The notes below the pieces were generated by a model that did no database searches, was not told where the DNA came from, and saw only the letters and a program-made list of their open reading frames with translations. Source: Tetrahymena elliotti 4EA (taxonomy: Eukaryota > Ciliophora > Oligohymenophorea > Hymenostomatida > Tetrahymenidae). Taken from it: a DNA stretch of 64,000 bases. The DNA lies in NCBI GenBank assembly GCA_000231825.2, contig JH720326.1:250586-314585 (forward strand), in the 5' to 3' direction. Positions 1 through 11,970 of the stretch are shown in pieces (position 1 is the stretch's first letter; every line of letters starts with the position of its first letter). The position numbers and the translations under genes were made by a program.

Positions 1-1458
1 CATAGTTTTAGTCATAAGACAGATCAAATTCATTCCTATTAGAAAGTAGTTACCAAATCTTTTCAGTTCCAAGTTAGGTTTTATCAAATGATCCAATGAT
101 TATCCCTATTTAATCTTTAGTTATTATTTAATCTAACTCTCCTTTTTTGCCATACTTTTCAACATAATTCTAGAAGCAATTCTCCAGTTATTCCTAAACT
201 TTTTAGTTTTCCTTTGAAATAAAACAAATAAAATTAAAATTTAGGATAAATAATTATTTTTTACAGAAAAGAAACTTATTTATGAGAAACCTCTTATGAA
301 AAGAGTGAATGTATCAAAATTAATTATGTTCTCTTTGTCTATACTAGATAACTGAATATTATTTTATGAGTTATCTGAATTTTCTTTGTCCATATTTTCA
401 TTATTTAAAACTTCAACAGCTTGAACTTATGAATCATTTTTTGATATCGCAGTTGTGGGTATAATATTTTTAATATGAGACATTTTAAATTTCAAGAAGT
501 ATTCAGCAAATTCTAAAGGTTAGTATTGAAGCTTTCCCATAGAATCGAAGATAACTGCAAATTATTCAAGATATAAAACTTCTTTATTTAAAATAAATCT
601 TTCTTCAAATTATCTTATTTAGACTGGATCAATAAAGATGCTTTTTTCAGCAATTAAAGAAATCAACTCTATACAATCAGGAAGATCCATTTAACTCAAT
701 CCTCTTAAGAGTTTCTTCTTAATTTAAATGAGAATACTTTGTGAATTAAGATCTTTGAATTCATAGCTCAAAAATATCTTAAAAATTTAAAGCAAGCTGT
801 CATAAATGTTCTCTAACTCAGAAGAGTTTGAAAACAAAAGATTTCCTTTAACTAAAAAATTCTTCCAAACAGTTTCTTCTTTAATATCAAACAAATAAAC
901 AAGTTTTTATAGCTTGACAAACTCAACAGCAGAATAAATGTTAACATTACTCAAACCTTTAATAATAATGTCAAATAATTCAATATGATCTTACAAAAAC
1001 TGCATAAATTTCTCCTTGTGTTTGTAAAAATATTAAAAGATATAAATATATTCATTTGCTTTCATTTTTGTATTTCTTTCTTTGATAAAGTTAATAATTG
1101 TTTCGTAATCTTCTTTTAACTTCTACCTTAAAATCAAATCAACATCATACTTTTTGAGTGATTTTACTAGCTTTCTATTTAATCCTGATCCCTAGCAAAC
1201 AACTGTCTCAAATCTTCCATAGTAAATATCAAAATTTTATATTTCAATTTAACTCAAAGAACTGCTATATGGATCTATTTTAGAAACATCATTATTTAGC
1301 TTTATCTGCTAATTTTCAAACTCTCTATCTTAAATCTACCTGTTTTAATGAGCTTTAAAAAGTGAAATCTTATTTTTCTGATAATTATATTTTATCTAGT
1401 CATTTAATGCTAAATTAGCAACTCTTCTCTTTAAAAACTAAAATGCAATTTTGTTCAT
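1..1458 (-). CDS. Probable mitochondrial helical protein, 3'-truncated by window edge
   Basis: I do not recognise this gene. The start is ATG at 1458, with an in-frame TGA immediately upstream, so the N-terminus is well fixed. Exon 1 runs 1458-265 (398 codons). A GT...AG intron of 53 nt (264-212) follows, and exon 2 runs from 211 off the left edge, giving at least 468 residues. Read without the intron the frame stays open but looks non-coding; with it the text continues as plausible protein (e.g. QLGTEKIWQLLSNRNEF). The N-terminus MNKIAFQFLKRRVANLAL is basic, hydroxylated and free of acidic residues, as in mitochondrial presequences. The body is mostly helical, with repeated leucine-rich segments about 35-40 residues long, loosely like FASTK/OPR-type mitochondrial RNA-binding proteins. 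That resemblance is inference only. It is transcribed divergently from the TraB-like gene that starts at 1936. Confidence 0.75.
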
Positions 1459-1935
1459 TCAATAATTATTTTAAAGTCCTACTTAAATTGGTTGAATCAA
1501 ATTAATTTTATTTTTGATAGCAATAAATAGAAAAAGTAAAATTGAAATTTAGATATTGCTTCTATGTAATTAATATAGCCGAACTATACTGATATAAGAC
1601 TATCTAAATCACAAACAAAACATAAAATTAAGTATTCTTTAGAAACTATTAGAATCAAAAAGAAAAAGAGTATCAAATAAAAAATATTCTTGATTGTTTT
1701 TATATGTATCTATCTATAAATCTTCTATGCTATTTTGTTTTCAATTTGATGGAGATAAGATTAATTAAGTTAAGATATACTATAAATCTTCTATGCTATT
1801 TTGTTTTCAATTTGATGGAGATAAGATTAATTAAGTTAAGATACAAATAATTTTTTATTAAAATTCTTAAGAGTTTAAACAAAATTTAACAAAATAGGTT
1901 TTAAGTATCCATCATTTAAAGCAAGCACCATTTTA
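1459..1935. promoter_or_regulatory. Divergent intergenic region holding a direct duplication
   Basis: These 477 bases separate the starts of two divergently transcribed genes (1458 on minus, 1936 on plus), so they should contain both promoters. No recognisable box could be assigned. The main structure is a perfect direct repeat of about 66 bp (described separately at 1714-1843). Confidence 0.5.
1714..1843. repeat. 66-bp direct repeat, two adjacent copies
   Basis: The unit beginning CTATAAATCTTCTATGC at 1714 recurs at 1780 with a period of 66 bp. By eye the two copies are identical across essentially the whole unit, and the second ends near 1843. Such identity in otherwise degenerate AT-rich sequence implies a recent tandem duplication. 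It lies between two divergent genes. Confidence 0.9.
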
Positions 1936-3446
1936 ATGAGAAAAAGTCTTTTTAATACAATTTATAGAGGTTTTTCAAGATCCGTCTAAAAAAAGTCAGA
2001 TAACTCTAATATTAAAAGTTTACAGCCTCCTGAAATGATTTTTGATTAAATTTTTCACATTGAGAATTAGTAGAAATCATTAGAAATATAGGACATCTCT
2101 CATTAACAACATAGTAATATCTGGCAATAAATATACTAAACATTTATACTTTCACTTACATCATAGAATAAAATATTTTGAAAACTTGCATAAATGTGTA
2201 TTGATAAATTAAATTTATTTTTAAACAATTTAGAAATATTTGGAAAGACAGTAGACATTATTGGTATTCCAGTAGCTTAAAACGAAGAAATTTCTCTCAA
2301 GAACTTAGAAATATTATCAGAATTATGCTTTAAAACTTAAAATAACGAAGTCTCTCTATTGGGTGTTGATCCTTCCTATCACATTAGTGACAAGCGTTCA
2401 ATTCAAAAATAAATGAGAAAGGAAATTTTATACAAAGGATAAGATATTGACTAAGAGGTAGATTTTAATTAGCATTTAATTACTCAAGAAAAAAATTAAA
2501 TAAATTTTGTTTTTAAAAATAGACAATCCTTAATGAAAATCCTACTTATCCTTAGCATTTAGATGAAATATTACTTGATTTGCTACCTTTAGATTTTTAT
2601 AAGGGCTCTGAACAAGAAAAAATGACATTAATTAAAAAAATAGTTGAAAAATCAGAAGAAATTAGAAAGGATGGTTACTTTACATCTCTTTTCGCTAATG
2701 AAAATGTTGATATGTCTTCTGATGCTTCACAATTAAAACTTAAAGAACTTTATGAAATTGTTGGACAGAGAATATTTGGTGAAAAAGAAATAGAAACTCA
2801 TATGTATCCCCATTTATAAGAAGCAGCTGTATTAAATATTATGAGTGGAAAGCAAATTTACTTAGGCTAAGTACCCAAAATTTATTAACGCTTATACATG
2901 GCTAATAGTATTGATTTAGAGTATCTTAAGCAAATGTTTAAGGAAGTACTTAAGTTCTCTTAAAGTTATAAGATTAAAAGCACTTCAGAATTTGGTAAAA
3001 TCAGTCCCATGATTTTTTCTCATATTTATTCATTTATAAATGACTATTACATGTATTACATTCTTCAACAAATCCTAACAACTAAAGAATGTAAAACAGG
3101 TACCACTGTTTTGGTAAAATCTTATTAGGTTGATCCTTTGAAAACTCTCCTTTTGCACTATGGAGAGAGGGGTTTTAAGAAAAATGAAGAGATTATTGAT
3201 TTTATGTCTATTCCTGAAAATGATTAAGATAATGATGAAATTTTATTAGAAAAACACGCAATTCTAGATGTTATTTTCTCTGATTTATTATGGGAAAAAT
3301 CATATATCCGTAACCCATTCCCTTATCTTTAGGAAGATTATTAAAAACTCGGTGTTAAAGATCGCCAACAAATATCTCAAGCTTACTCTGTAAATGTTAG
3401 AAAATACTAATCTATAGCAAAAGAATTCCTTAAAAATAATTAATGA
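1936..3446 (+). CDS. Diverged TraB-like protein, probably mitochondrial (copy A)
   Basis: Two exons, 1936-2457 and 2523-3446, joined across a 65-nt intron (2458-2522); the stop is TGA 3444-3446. I chose ATG 1936 because the reading frame is continuous from it and it gives a basic presequence-like N-terminus (MRKSLFNTIYRGFSRSV). A later in-frame ATG at 2035 is possible. The middle holds VDIIGIPVAQNEEIS, then LLGVDPSYH. The C-terminal half has an EAA-x-N-x3-G-x2-IYLG-x2-P block resembling the TraB/PrgY signature region. The GxxH typical of TraB/TIKI metalloprotease-like folds is not conserved (GIPV), so catalytic activity is doubtful. A clear paralog lies at 10580-11970, and its alignment supports the exon structure. 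The family assignment is tentative; the existence of the gene is solid. Confidence 0.72.
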
Positions 3447-4094
3447 TAAATATCAATGCATAGATACATCTCTTATTTAGAAATGTTTTGAAAATATTTT
3501 TTGTTGCTTTTTGATCAATATATTATTTATTTATTATTTTCTACAAAAAAAATGTTAAAATAAATAATAATAATAATAATAAATATGAGTCGATTTTCTA
3601 TTTTATTTTCTGACCAATTAAACACAATATTTCATTAAAAACTTGTTAAAATTCACATTTATTAGAATTTTTTCAAAATGTTAATAATAATTTTTTGTGA
3701 TTATTATCTGAAGAATTTTATTCAACAATGAATAAATTTTGTTAATTTATGATAAAATTAATAATCTAAAAACAGAAAATCAGTCTAAAAAAATAAGATA
3801 ATTTTCAGGCGTAAGAATGAATAGTTATTTTATAAATTTTATTTTTAATCATAAAGCTGTAAAGCAGAAATCAAAAATTTAGAGTTGTTTTTGAATTTTT
3901 TTTCTTTATTAAGCTTTTAAAAATATATAATAAAATATAAAAGACTAAAAGATAAAAAGTTATTTAAAAATTGATAGAAAATAAATATATCTGTATTTTG
4001 TTGATATGCTTATTACATTGAATTTAAATTTTTTGGTGGAATTTAATTGATAAATTTATTTACTCTTAATAGATTGCTTCAAATTCATTTTTAG
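3447..4094. other. Intergenic, between convergent genes
   Basis: AT-rich spacer between the 3' ends of the TraB-like gene and the unknown-domain gene on the opposite strand. It contains a short (TAA)n run at 3564-3583. Nothing else stands out. Confidence 0.6.
3564..3583. repeat. (TAA)n microsatellite
   Basis: About six to seven uninterrupted TAA/AAT units in the 3' spacer of the upstream gene. Read in a ciliate frame this would be polyglutamine, but no open gene covers it. Confidence 0.85.
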
Positions 4095-5465
4095 TCAATG
4101 ATTATTATTTAAGTGACTAGATATCATTTTTTTAAAGAAAGAAAAAATAGAACAGGCAATCTTTGGAATTACTTACTATTTTTAATCATTATCACTGAAT
4201 AACTCTTTTTTTTAACTGTCCTCTTTTATATCTGATTCAATCAAATTAAGTGACTAATTAATGTTTAGCTTTTCTGTTTATTAAAGCTAATTTTTGTAAG
4301 TAGAGTTCTGACTAGCTAAACTGTCAATATTTTATTTGTTAATACCATTTTCTTTATAAATGTAGTCAAAAGAATCGTTTTATGCTTGACAATCAAAATT
4401 AAAAACATCATTTTGGTATATATCAATTATTTTTTTGCTTTCATTTTGTTAAATTTAATCATTATTTTTATCTAAGAATTGATTTTATTAGTGAACCAAT
4501 TCTTATCTTTTCTTATTTGTAGATTAAATATCTTTTATTTTTTATTTTTATTTTTTTGGTGGTTGAGCTTAACTAAGAACAAAATTTTTTTTTTATTGTT
4601 GTTTAGCTGTTAAAATTGCATTCTTTTCACATATTTGTTAATTAATTTTTATTTCTTTTTCAGAATTAGATTTTTTGTTCTTATTTGTTTAATTTATTCT
4701 TACTAGTTATTATTTGCTTTGTTGAGCAGGATAATAATCTTTTTTTTATATATCACAATATAAATCAAGATAATCTTACTATTATTTCAGATTATTTAAA
4801 GAGATATTTTTATTAAAATGGGAATAAAGAGTTTGAACCTCTTAAATAGTTTTAATACGAGAAATGTACTGTGGTTAGTATAATATAGACCTTAATCTAT
4901 ATATTTAGTAAAATTTTAAATGACTTCCTTTACTATCAATAAATTTTTCAGTGTTAATTCCACTTTTCTGAAGCTCATCTTCATTCCAAATTGAAAATTC
5001 TTCTTCTGTTTCATCATCTAAATCACTAATACTAATTTGATTATTATAATTTTCTTAAATTATTTTTTGATCTAGATTTTTTTTCTCTTCAAGATTCAAA
5101 TCATTAACCTATAAGGCAAGAGCAGGTATTAGGTTTTAGAACATAAATGCTTCACATATTGATTATTATATAGAAGGTAAAATATTTTTAAAGTCATCGT
5201 TATTAGAGTTTCTATCGAACTCTATTTATTTTTGATTTAATCTATTTTCATTTATATTATCATTTAAAAATACTTGTTTTTCAACTTGAATTTTTTTAGA
5301 ATTCATATTTTTAAATGATTCTTAGTTTAACTGCATTAAATTCTTGATATTATAATTGATATTTGGTTAGTATGATATAAATTATTTATTCAGTTTTGAG
5401 AAGATATTTATTGGATTTTAGTCAATATTTTTAGAAAAAGATTAAAAGAAATTTTGTTTGTCCAT
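4095..5465 (-). CDS. Unknown-domain protein, copy A (456 aa)
   Basis: Intronless frame from ATG 5465 to TGA at 4097-4095, 457 codons including the stop. I do not recognise the family. Residues 1-150 are Asn/Gln/Lys-rich and probably disordered. Residues about 153-250 form a compact domain shared with the gene at 8272-9138: EEEFSIW, then NTE-x-F, LKFYQ-x-YRLR, PQYISRI and a KQQQ-x-YLD block. The rest (about 250-456) is a Gln/Asn/Lys-rich tail with basic stretches and no membrane segment. The shared domain sits at the same distance from the N-terminus in both copies, although the flanks have diverged almost completely. That points to an old duplication with purifying selection on the domain. 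Basic and aromatic residues could suit nucleic-acid or protein binding, but no function is assigned. Confidence 0.8.
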
Positions 5466-8271
5466 AATATTTTTAGTGATTTTTTAGTTTTTTAATTGAT
5501 TATTAAAAATTTCACTAAAATTAACTTCTATTTCAATGATTCAAAAACACTTTTATGAGTATAAATAATTACAAAATTAAAATGGACTAATTTCAAGAAT
5601 TGTTATAATTTAGGTAATATAATAAAAAGAAGCAAATAATTAACCTTCAATGATTTTGTTGAAATTTTACTTATAAAAATAATTAGTATTTGCTTTATTC
5701 TTTATTTTGTATTTTTAAGTTATTTCAATTTACACATTCATAATTTTTAACAATTATTAAAATAAGCTACTTTTTTGTATCAATTACTTAGATTAATTAC
5801 TAATGTCACTCCTATGATCTTAAAAATCCCTTTTTTTACTGACAATTAATTCCTTGTAATAAGAAACATAGATTTTGAATAATAGAAATCATTTTATGGT
5901 ATCTGTACTGAACATTTTTTTAATAAAATTGACTAAAATTTTTTTTCATCATTGTTTTTATAAAACAAAAAAGTTCTTAAAAATACATAATAAATAAAAA
6001 GATATTTCAAAGAAAATAAAATTGATTGTAATTCATACAATAAATCTTTAATATCTAGAATAGATTTATATATTTAAAGGATTAATAATATGATAAAAAA
6101 TTTTAAAATATGGAAAATGTACTTTTTTTAGCAACAATTTAAAAAGTTGCTTAAAACTTGAAAAAAAAAGAAAATAGGATAATCGGATCTAATTTGTGAT
6201 CATAAGATTAAAAATGATGCTATTTATAAACTAAGTCATCTAGACAACAACTAAACACTATGTTAATCTCATAATTAAATTTTTATATTCAAGTAAATTT
6301 AATGGAGTAAAAATTTCAAAGGCTGTTTATGATTTAAGGACTTACAAAATTAAATTTTTATTTTTAAATAAAAGGAATGATAAATAAATCGCTTTTTGCA
6401 TTTTAAAAAATAAAAGCTATCATTTTAATAAAAAATATTTATGCCTTGAAACTTATTTATACGACATTTTAGTTGTTTAGAGTCTTTATCTCTAAATTAA
6501 ATTATTTTTAGCATATTAGTGTTGTATTATTATTGTAGTTATTGATATAAATTTGAGAGGTTAATAATATTGATAATATTAATTTTCTAATTCGCTTTTT
6601 TTACTATTCTACATTCAGTAGTGAGTAATAATTCATCAAATAATTACACATTTTTGTTATCAATTTTTATTAACCCCATTTTTTAAAAATAGTTGAACAT
6701 CTTTTAGTTTTTAAAAATATTTAAAAATTTTTTATTTTTTAAATTTGATATGAGAATTAATTTCATATTTTAATAGGCTTCTTGTATTTATTGATTAACA
6801 TAACTTAAATTTTATAATTTAGTATCATTAATCTAAATTTATAGAACATAAATAAAGAATCAAAAAGATTATCAATTGAAATCAAACAAATACGTTATTA
6901 TAGATAATAATAGATGAAAACAAAAGATTGGTTACTTTTTTTACGTTAATATTGATAAAATAAATGGAGTTATGTACATAAAGTAATCAATAATTTTCTA
7001 AATGCTTTAGAGTGTTTTCTTATATTGTATTTCCATAAAGAGTAAAAAATACATTTCTCTTGAAACTCCTTAAATATTTTTATGTTATTTAAATTAGATG
7101 TTGAAGTAAAAAATTAAGGGTAGAAAATTTATTTTTGCTAAAAAATATTTCTTTTACCATTCATAAATAATTTTTGGTTTGAGTAAATATTTAAATTAAT
7201 AGAAAAAGTATGTTCATTCTATTTTCCATCATCATTTAGTACTTTAGAGCCTTTGAGTACCAACTATCTTTTATTTTAATTATAGCTGTATATGCTTTAA
7301 AAAAAATAGTTATATCAATTAGTGATAAAAAATAATTAATTTCTGAAAGCAATAATTATTAATATTCTATACATACAACAATTACAGCTGTATGTATGTT
7401 CTAGTTTTTAAATTCTATATAAAAATTAATTTCATACATATCTTGAGTTTCTTTAAAAAGGAATAAATTTTTTATTGAAAAACTAAATTTTAAAACAATA
7501 ATACCTAATAATAGTATTTAATTTATATAAAATAATATTTATTATTGTTTATTTATCTAAGAGCATTTAGCCATATTTGTTTAATGATGATTAAATAAAA
7601 TATAGCTAAATAATTACATCCAGCTTTTTAAAAAATTATTAACCCTTAATGAATATATAATGGAAAACTATTGACTTACTTTCATTTTTTATGTATTTAA
7701 CTAAAATAAAATAACTCAAACAAAATATTCAAAAACTTAAGCTATTAGTATTCATTCTAAATCAGTTAAATGAAAAACACTTTGTTTGATCAGTCATTTT
7801 AGAAAATAGAAATATCTGTATTATTTTAAACAGTAATAATTGCAATAAATAATTTGAAAATAATGAAATAATTTGTTAAATTTTCAAATCAGTAATTATC
7901 TTAAATAATTAAAAAAAGAGTTACTCATACAAACAAATATAAAAATTTTTTATCTAAATCATATAATTTTAAATTTTATGATTAGCTTTAATCAAGAATG
8001 TAAATAGATATTATTTAATATATTTTATTACTAATACTATAAATAAGGAAGCTTAGACAAGATGACAGCGAAATCTTGCTATTGATTATTTTTTTTCATA
8101 TTTTATTCGATGTTATTCAAATTTTATGATTGAAGTTGATTGATATTCATCTTAAATCCTGATTTATTGATTCTTTTAAAAGAATTTTGATCTAGGTGAT
8201 GCTTCAAAACTTATATCCGCTTAGGATAAGCTGTTATTTTGACAACTTATTAATTTCTTTTATTAATTATT
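5466..8271. other. 2.8-kb non-coding spacer
   Basis: Separates the two paralogous minus-strand genes. Very AT-rich, with TGA-type stops in all frames at short intervals and many homopolymer A/T runs. The portion just above 5465 should include the promoter of copy A. No gene, RNA gene or clear repeat was seen. Confidence 0.5.
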
Positions 8272-9138
8272 TCAAACTTTTTTTCTGTAGGGGAAGACTT
8301 TGCTTTAATTTATTATTTTTGATTAGTTATGCATTTACTTTTTAGGACATTTTTTAAGCCATTCTTCATGATTTTTCTTGTTTTCATTAAAATCTTTTCT
8401 CTAAATATCAAAGTGTTAATCAAGATAAGTTTACTATTGTTTCATTTCATTTATGGGTATTTCTTAGTTATAATGGGTTGAGATGGATTAGACAGATTTA
8501 ATTGTATCTATGCGAGAAATATATTATGGTTTATAGTATAATGCTTAACGTAATCTATACATTTGGTAAAATTTCAGCTTTGTTCCTCTTGCATCCACAA
8601 ACTACTCTGTGTTAACTCCAAGACACTAAAGATCGCTGTTGTCCCAAATTGAAAATTCTTCTTCTCTATCATCATTTTCTGTACTGTTTTGATCATTTGT
8701 ATATACTTAATTTAAATATTCTTTTTTTACGAATAATTTTTTTCTTGATTAATCTTGGCTATCATAAGATTAAGGTGAGCTAAATATTTACAATTTTAGT
8801 TATTATTCATTATTTTATTGGTTGATATTATTTTATTGATGTTAAATATTTTCATTTAAACAAATTTAGAATGTTGTTTTACATTGCTAAATCACATTTG
8901 ATTCTAGCATTTTTTTTTGAATTCTATTATTTTCATCATCGCTTTGACTTTAATAGGACAAAGCCCTTTAAAGTTAGTTTTTAATTCTGTAAATTTTGCT
9001 AGAATCCAAGTTTGAATTAGCTTTATTCTTTGAATTGACACAATAATCTTAAAAGTTTTACAAAGGTTTAGGAATATGCTTATTTGTAATATTTTAAGGT
9101 GAGTAAAAGCATTCCTGTTTTAAAATTTTGCAAGCCAT
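8272..9138 (-). CDS. Unknown-domain protein, copy B (288 aa)
   Basis: Intronless frame from ATG 9138 to TGA at 8274-8272, 289 codons including the stop. The N-terminal 155 residues are Gln/Asn/Ser-rich and unlike copy A apart from composition. Residues about 156-250 align closely with copy A: EEEFSIWDNSDLQ, NTEQFVDARGTKLKFYQ, YRLR, PQYISRI and KQQQTYLD. The protein ends soon after the domain with a basic tail (KKCPKKQMHNQSK), so it lacks the roughly 200-residue C-terminal extension of copy A. Whether copy B was truncated or copy A extended cannot be told from two sequences. No membrane segment or known catalytic motif is visible. No function is assigned. Confidence 0.8.
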
Positions 9139-10579
9139 TTTTATTATTGTAATAAATTTTTTTTTTTCAATTTAATGATTTTTTGAAATTTTAAGTTTTA
9201 ATTGATTAAAAAACTGCCAATATAAAAGTATGCTTATTGGCCATTTTTTTAAATTGCTGGCCTAATTAGGTAATACAAAGAAAAAATTATTAAGGATGAT
9301 TAAAAATATGATTAATATCAATAAATTCATTCATAGTCTCTCTATCATAAATATAATCCCAAACATAAAAAGCTCTAGAAACTTTTTAATTTAAATTTAT
9401 AACTAATTAAAAAATAGCCAGTTTTATATATCTTACTTTTATTTCTAATTTTAAGACTAATATGTTACTTACTAGCCAACAAAAATGAAATAATTAACTT
9501 TCTATTTGATAAATATTTTTTTTCACAACTTGCTAAAAGATAATAGTAATTGTTTAAATGCAAGAAAAATATATTAAGAGCTAATTAATCTCAGAGGAAC
9601 ATAAATTTTTTTGTTTTTTATGAGTCAAGATATATTTTTATTAATAACAATAATTTTTATGATAATGAAAAAGGAAGGATCTCTGCCTTAAAAATACATT
9701 TAAAATTATTAATTTCCACAAAAAAGATACATTCAGTCAGTTTAAATTGAGAGCTAAGTAATAATATCACGTTAAACAAATACAACTTATCATAACTAAT
9801 AAATTCAATAGTATCACATCTTTTTTAAAAAAAGTTAAATTTCATATTTTATGGTGATAATTTTTTTACCTTTAAAAAGTTAACTTTTTTTTCTATTCTG
9901 TAAGCTTAAAATATACACTTTTATTTATTTTTGAAGATATAAATTTCCCACTTTTATCTGAATTACTCAAAAGAAATTAATTCTTCTAATCAAATTTGTT
10001 GGAGTTAGACTATCATCAATGAGAATGACTCGCAACAAGACAACAAATTGCTAAAACCAAATAAAATATCATTAATAAAACAAAATATTTAAAAGCATAA
10101 TAAGATGAGCTTTTATTAAGAGTAAAGATTTTTGATTAACAAAACTTAAATCTAATTCTAATTAATGCTCTAAATTATGTTAATTGAGTATAATTTTTAT
10201 GGTAAATTAGGTAAAGTTTTTTTATTTTCTTGTTAAGATATAAATAGCTTTGTTTAAAAATAAGATTGCTGTTTGACCCAAACATAATTTATTTTTGGAA
10301 TTTAAAATCACAATTCTTTGGATTCTACTTATAAAATATTTATTCTTTCTTTTAAAATAATTTCAAAAGTATTTGCTATTTTTAATATAATTCATTTTTT
10401 AAATATTTTTAATCACACTCCAATTATTTTTTTTAAATAAGAACAAAAGATTTATTATTTTTATCTAAGCTAGTTAAACATATTATATCTTCCTACTGAA
10501 AGTAGTTAAAAATATTATTTAGCACAAATTTTAATAGCAACTTAAGCAACTCATATTAAATAAAACTTAAAAACAAAAT
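9139..10579. other. Intergenic, between divergent genes
   Basis: About 1.4 kb between the start of unknown-domain copy B (minus) and the start of TraB-like copy B (plus). It should hold both promoters. It is AT-rich with no gene or repeat that I can support. Confidence 0.5.
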
Positions 10580-11970
10580 ATGGTAGGAAGAGGTTTTAAA
10601 ATGATGAAAGTAGACTTAATAAAATCACTAAATAAATTGAAATACAATATGTGCACAATAATTTATTCATAAGTTCTTCCGAATCACTATTTTGAAAAGC
10701 AATATTATGAAGCTTTACAAAAGGAGTCTTAAGAATGTGAAAGAGTAGAGCATAATTAATTAGGTATGAAAACTATTAACACATAATTAAATTTACAAAT
10801 AAAGCATTGTTTTCTTTTTTCAATCAATTTCAAATTTTGTTTTACTTCTTCTTCTTCTTCTTCATTTAAACGTATTTTTTAATGCAATAAAAGATGTAAA
10901 TGGAAATAAAATAGATGTTATTTCTATCCCTAAATTTCACAGTGAACAAATTACTACTAAAAATTTTTTCACTTTGCTCTAATTATGTAGAGATAGTTCA
11001 CTTTCTAATTCAATTTCCCTAATAGGAATAGATCCTTACTACCATATTAGAGATAAATTATTCTAAAAATCTATTAGAATTAACTATTTTAATAATCTAT
11101 AAGACAACCAGTCATAAAATCAAAATGTAGTAAATAAATTGATCAAATTAAATTTGGTTAATAATCTTTTTATTTAATCTTTAGGATTTTAGTTTAAATA
11201 ATGATAATATATAAAATTGGATTGATGATATTTTATTAGATTTAAAAGTCTTTGATAAGATTAAGCATTCTTAACTCAAGAAATAATTTTATTCAAGCAA
11301 AATTGTAGACTTTGAAAGCAATAATAAAAAAATAATTGATGATTACTTTTCTTAGATTTTTTAATTTGAAAACTTAAACAAAATTGAAAACATCAAACAA
11401 AGGTAGCAAGAACTTCAGAAGATTATTCTAGATAAAGTAACAAATAAGGAAGATGTAGAAACTTTAGAATATCCATTACTTTCTAAAGCGATTGATTTTA
11501 GTTTAACCCTCAAAAAAAAAATTTATTTGGGAGAATTACCAAAATTAATAATGAAGAATTTTATGCTTTAGCATTATTCTTTACAGGAATTAGAAGATAT
11601 TTTAGCAAAGGTGCTTGAGTAAACACATAACTAAAAATAACTTAGCTTAGTCAGATAATTATCAATGAAAGAATTCTTTTACAAAAATAGTCATTTAAAT
11701 ATTATCTATTTAGTGTTTTTGACTCATTAATTAATTCAATAAAAGCAGCAACCAATCACAGTTTTCATTAAGAATTATCAGTCTTTGCCATACATTTAAA
11801 TTATGCAATTCTTTTCTAAAAATCCCCATTTATGCAATAAATTTATTGAATCCTTTTAATTGAAATAGAGATACCCATTAAATAAGAGTGATGATAATAA
11901 TAATTATTTAATCAAAAAAAAGTTAATATTAGACTTATTATATTGGGATGATACTAAACATTTTAGGTGA
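10580..11970 (+). CDS. Diverged TraB-like protein (copy B)
   Basis: Paralog of the gene at 1936-3446. Three exons: 10580-10763, 10894-11126 and 11185-11970. Introns are 130 nt (10764-10893) and 58 nt (11127-11184); both splice in phase and the frame ends at TGA 11968-11970. The first exon gives a HYFEKQYYEALQ segment that matches KYFENLHKCI in copy A. The second begins with KIDVISIPKF, equivalent to TVDIIGIPVA, and continues LIGIDPYYHIRDK, equivalent to LLGVDPSYHISDK. The intron at 11127 is near the single intron of copy A. Copy B lacks the obvious presequence of copy A and is shorter at the C-terminus. The EAA block is weaker here (SKAIDFSLTLKKKIYLGELP). Divergence is high but the frame is intact, so it is probably functional. 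Confidence 0.72.
10845..10863 (+). repeat. (CTT)n microsatellite inside an intron
   Basis: About six uninterrupted CTT units in the pyrimidine-rich 3' half of the first intron of TraB-like copy B, upstream of the acceptor at 10893. It may act as an unusually long polypyrimidine tract. Confidence 0.8.

Noticed and set aside
10803..10893. Alternative acceptor near 10803 that would shorten the first intron of TraB-like copy B
   Set aside because: It puts the following exon out of frame with the conserved KIDVISIP segment; the acceptor at 10893 keeps the frame.
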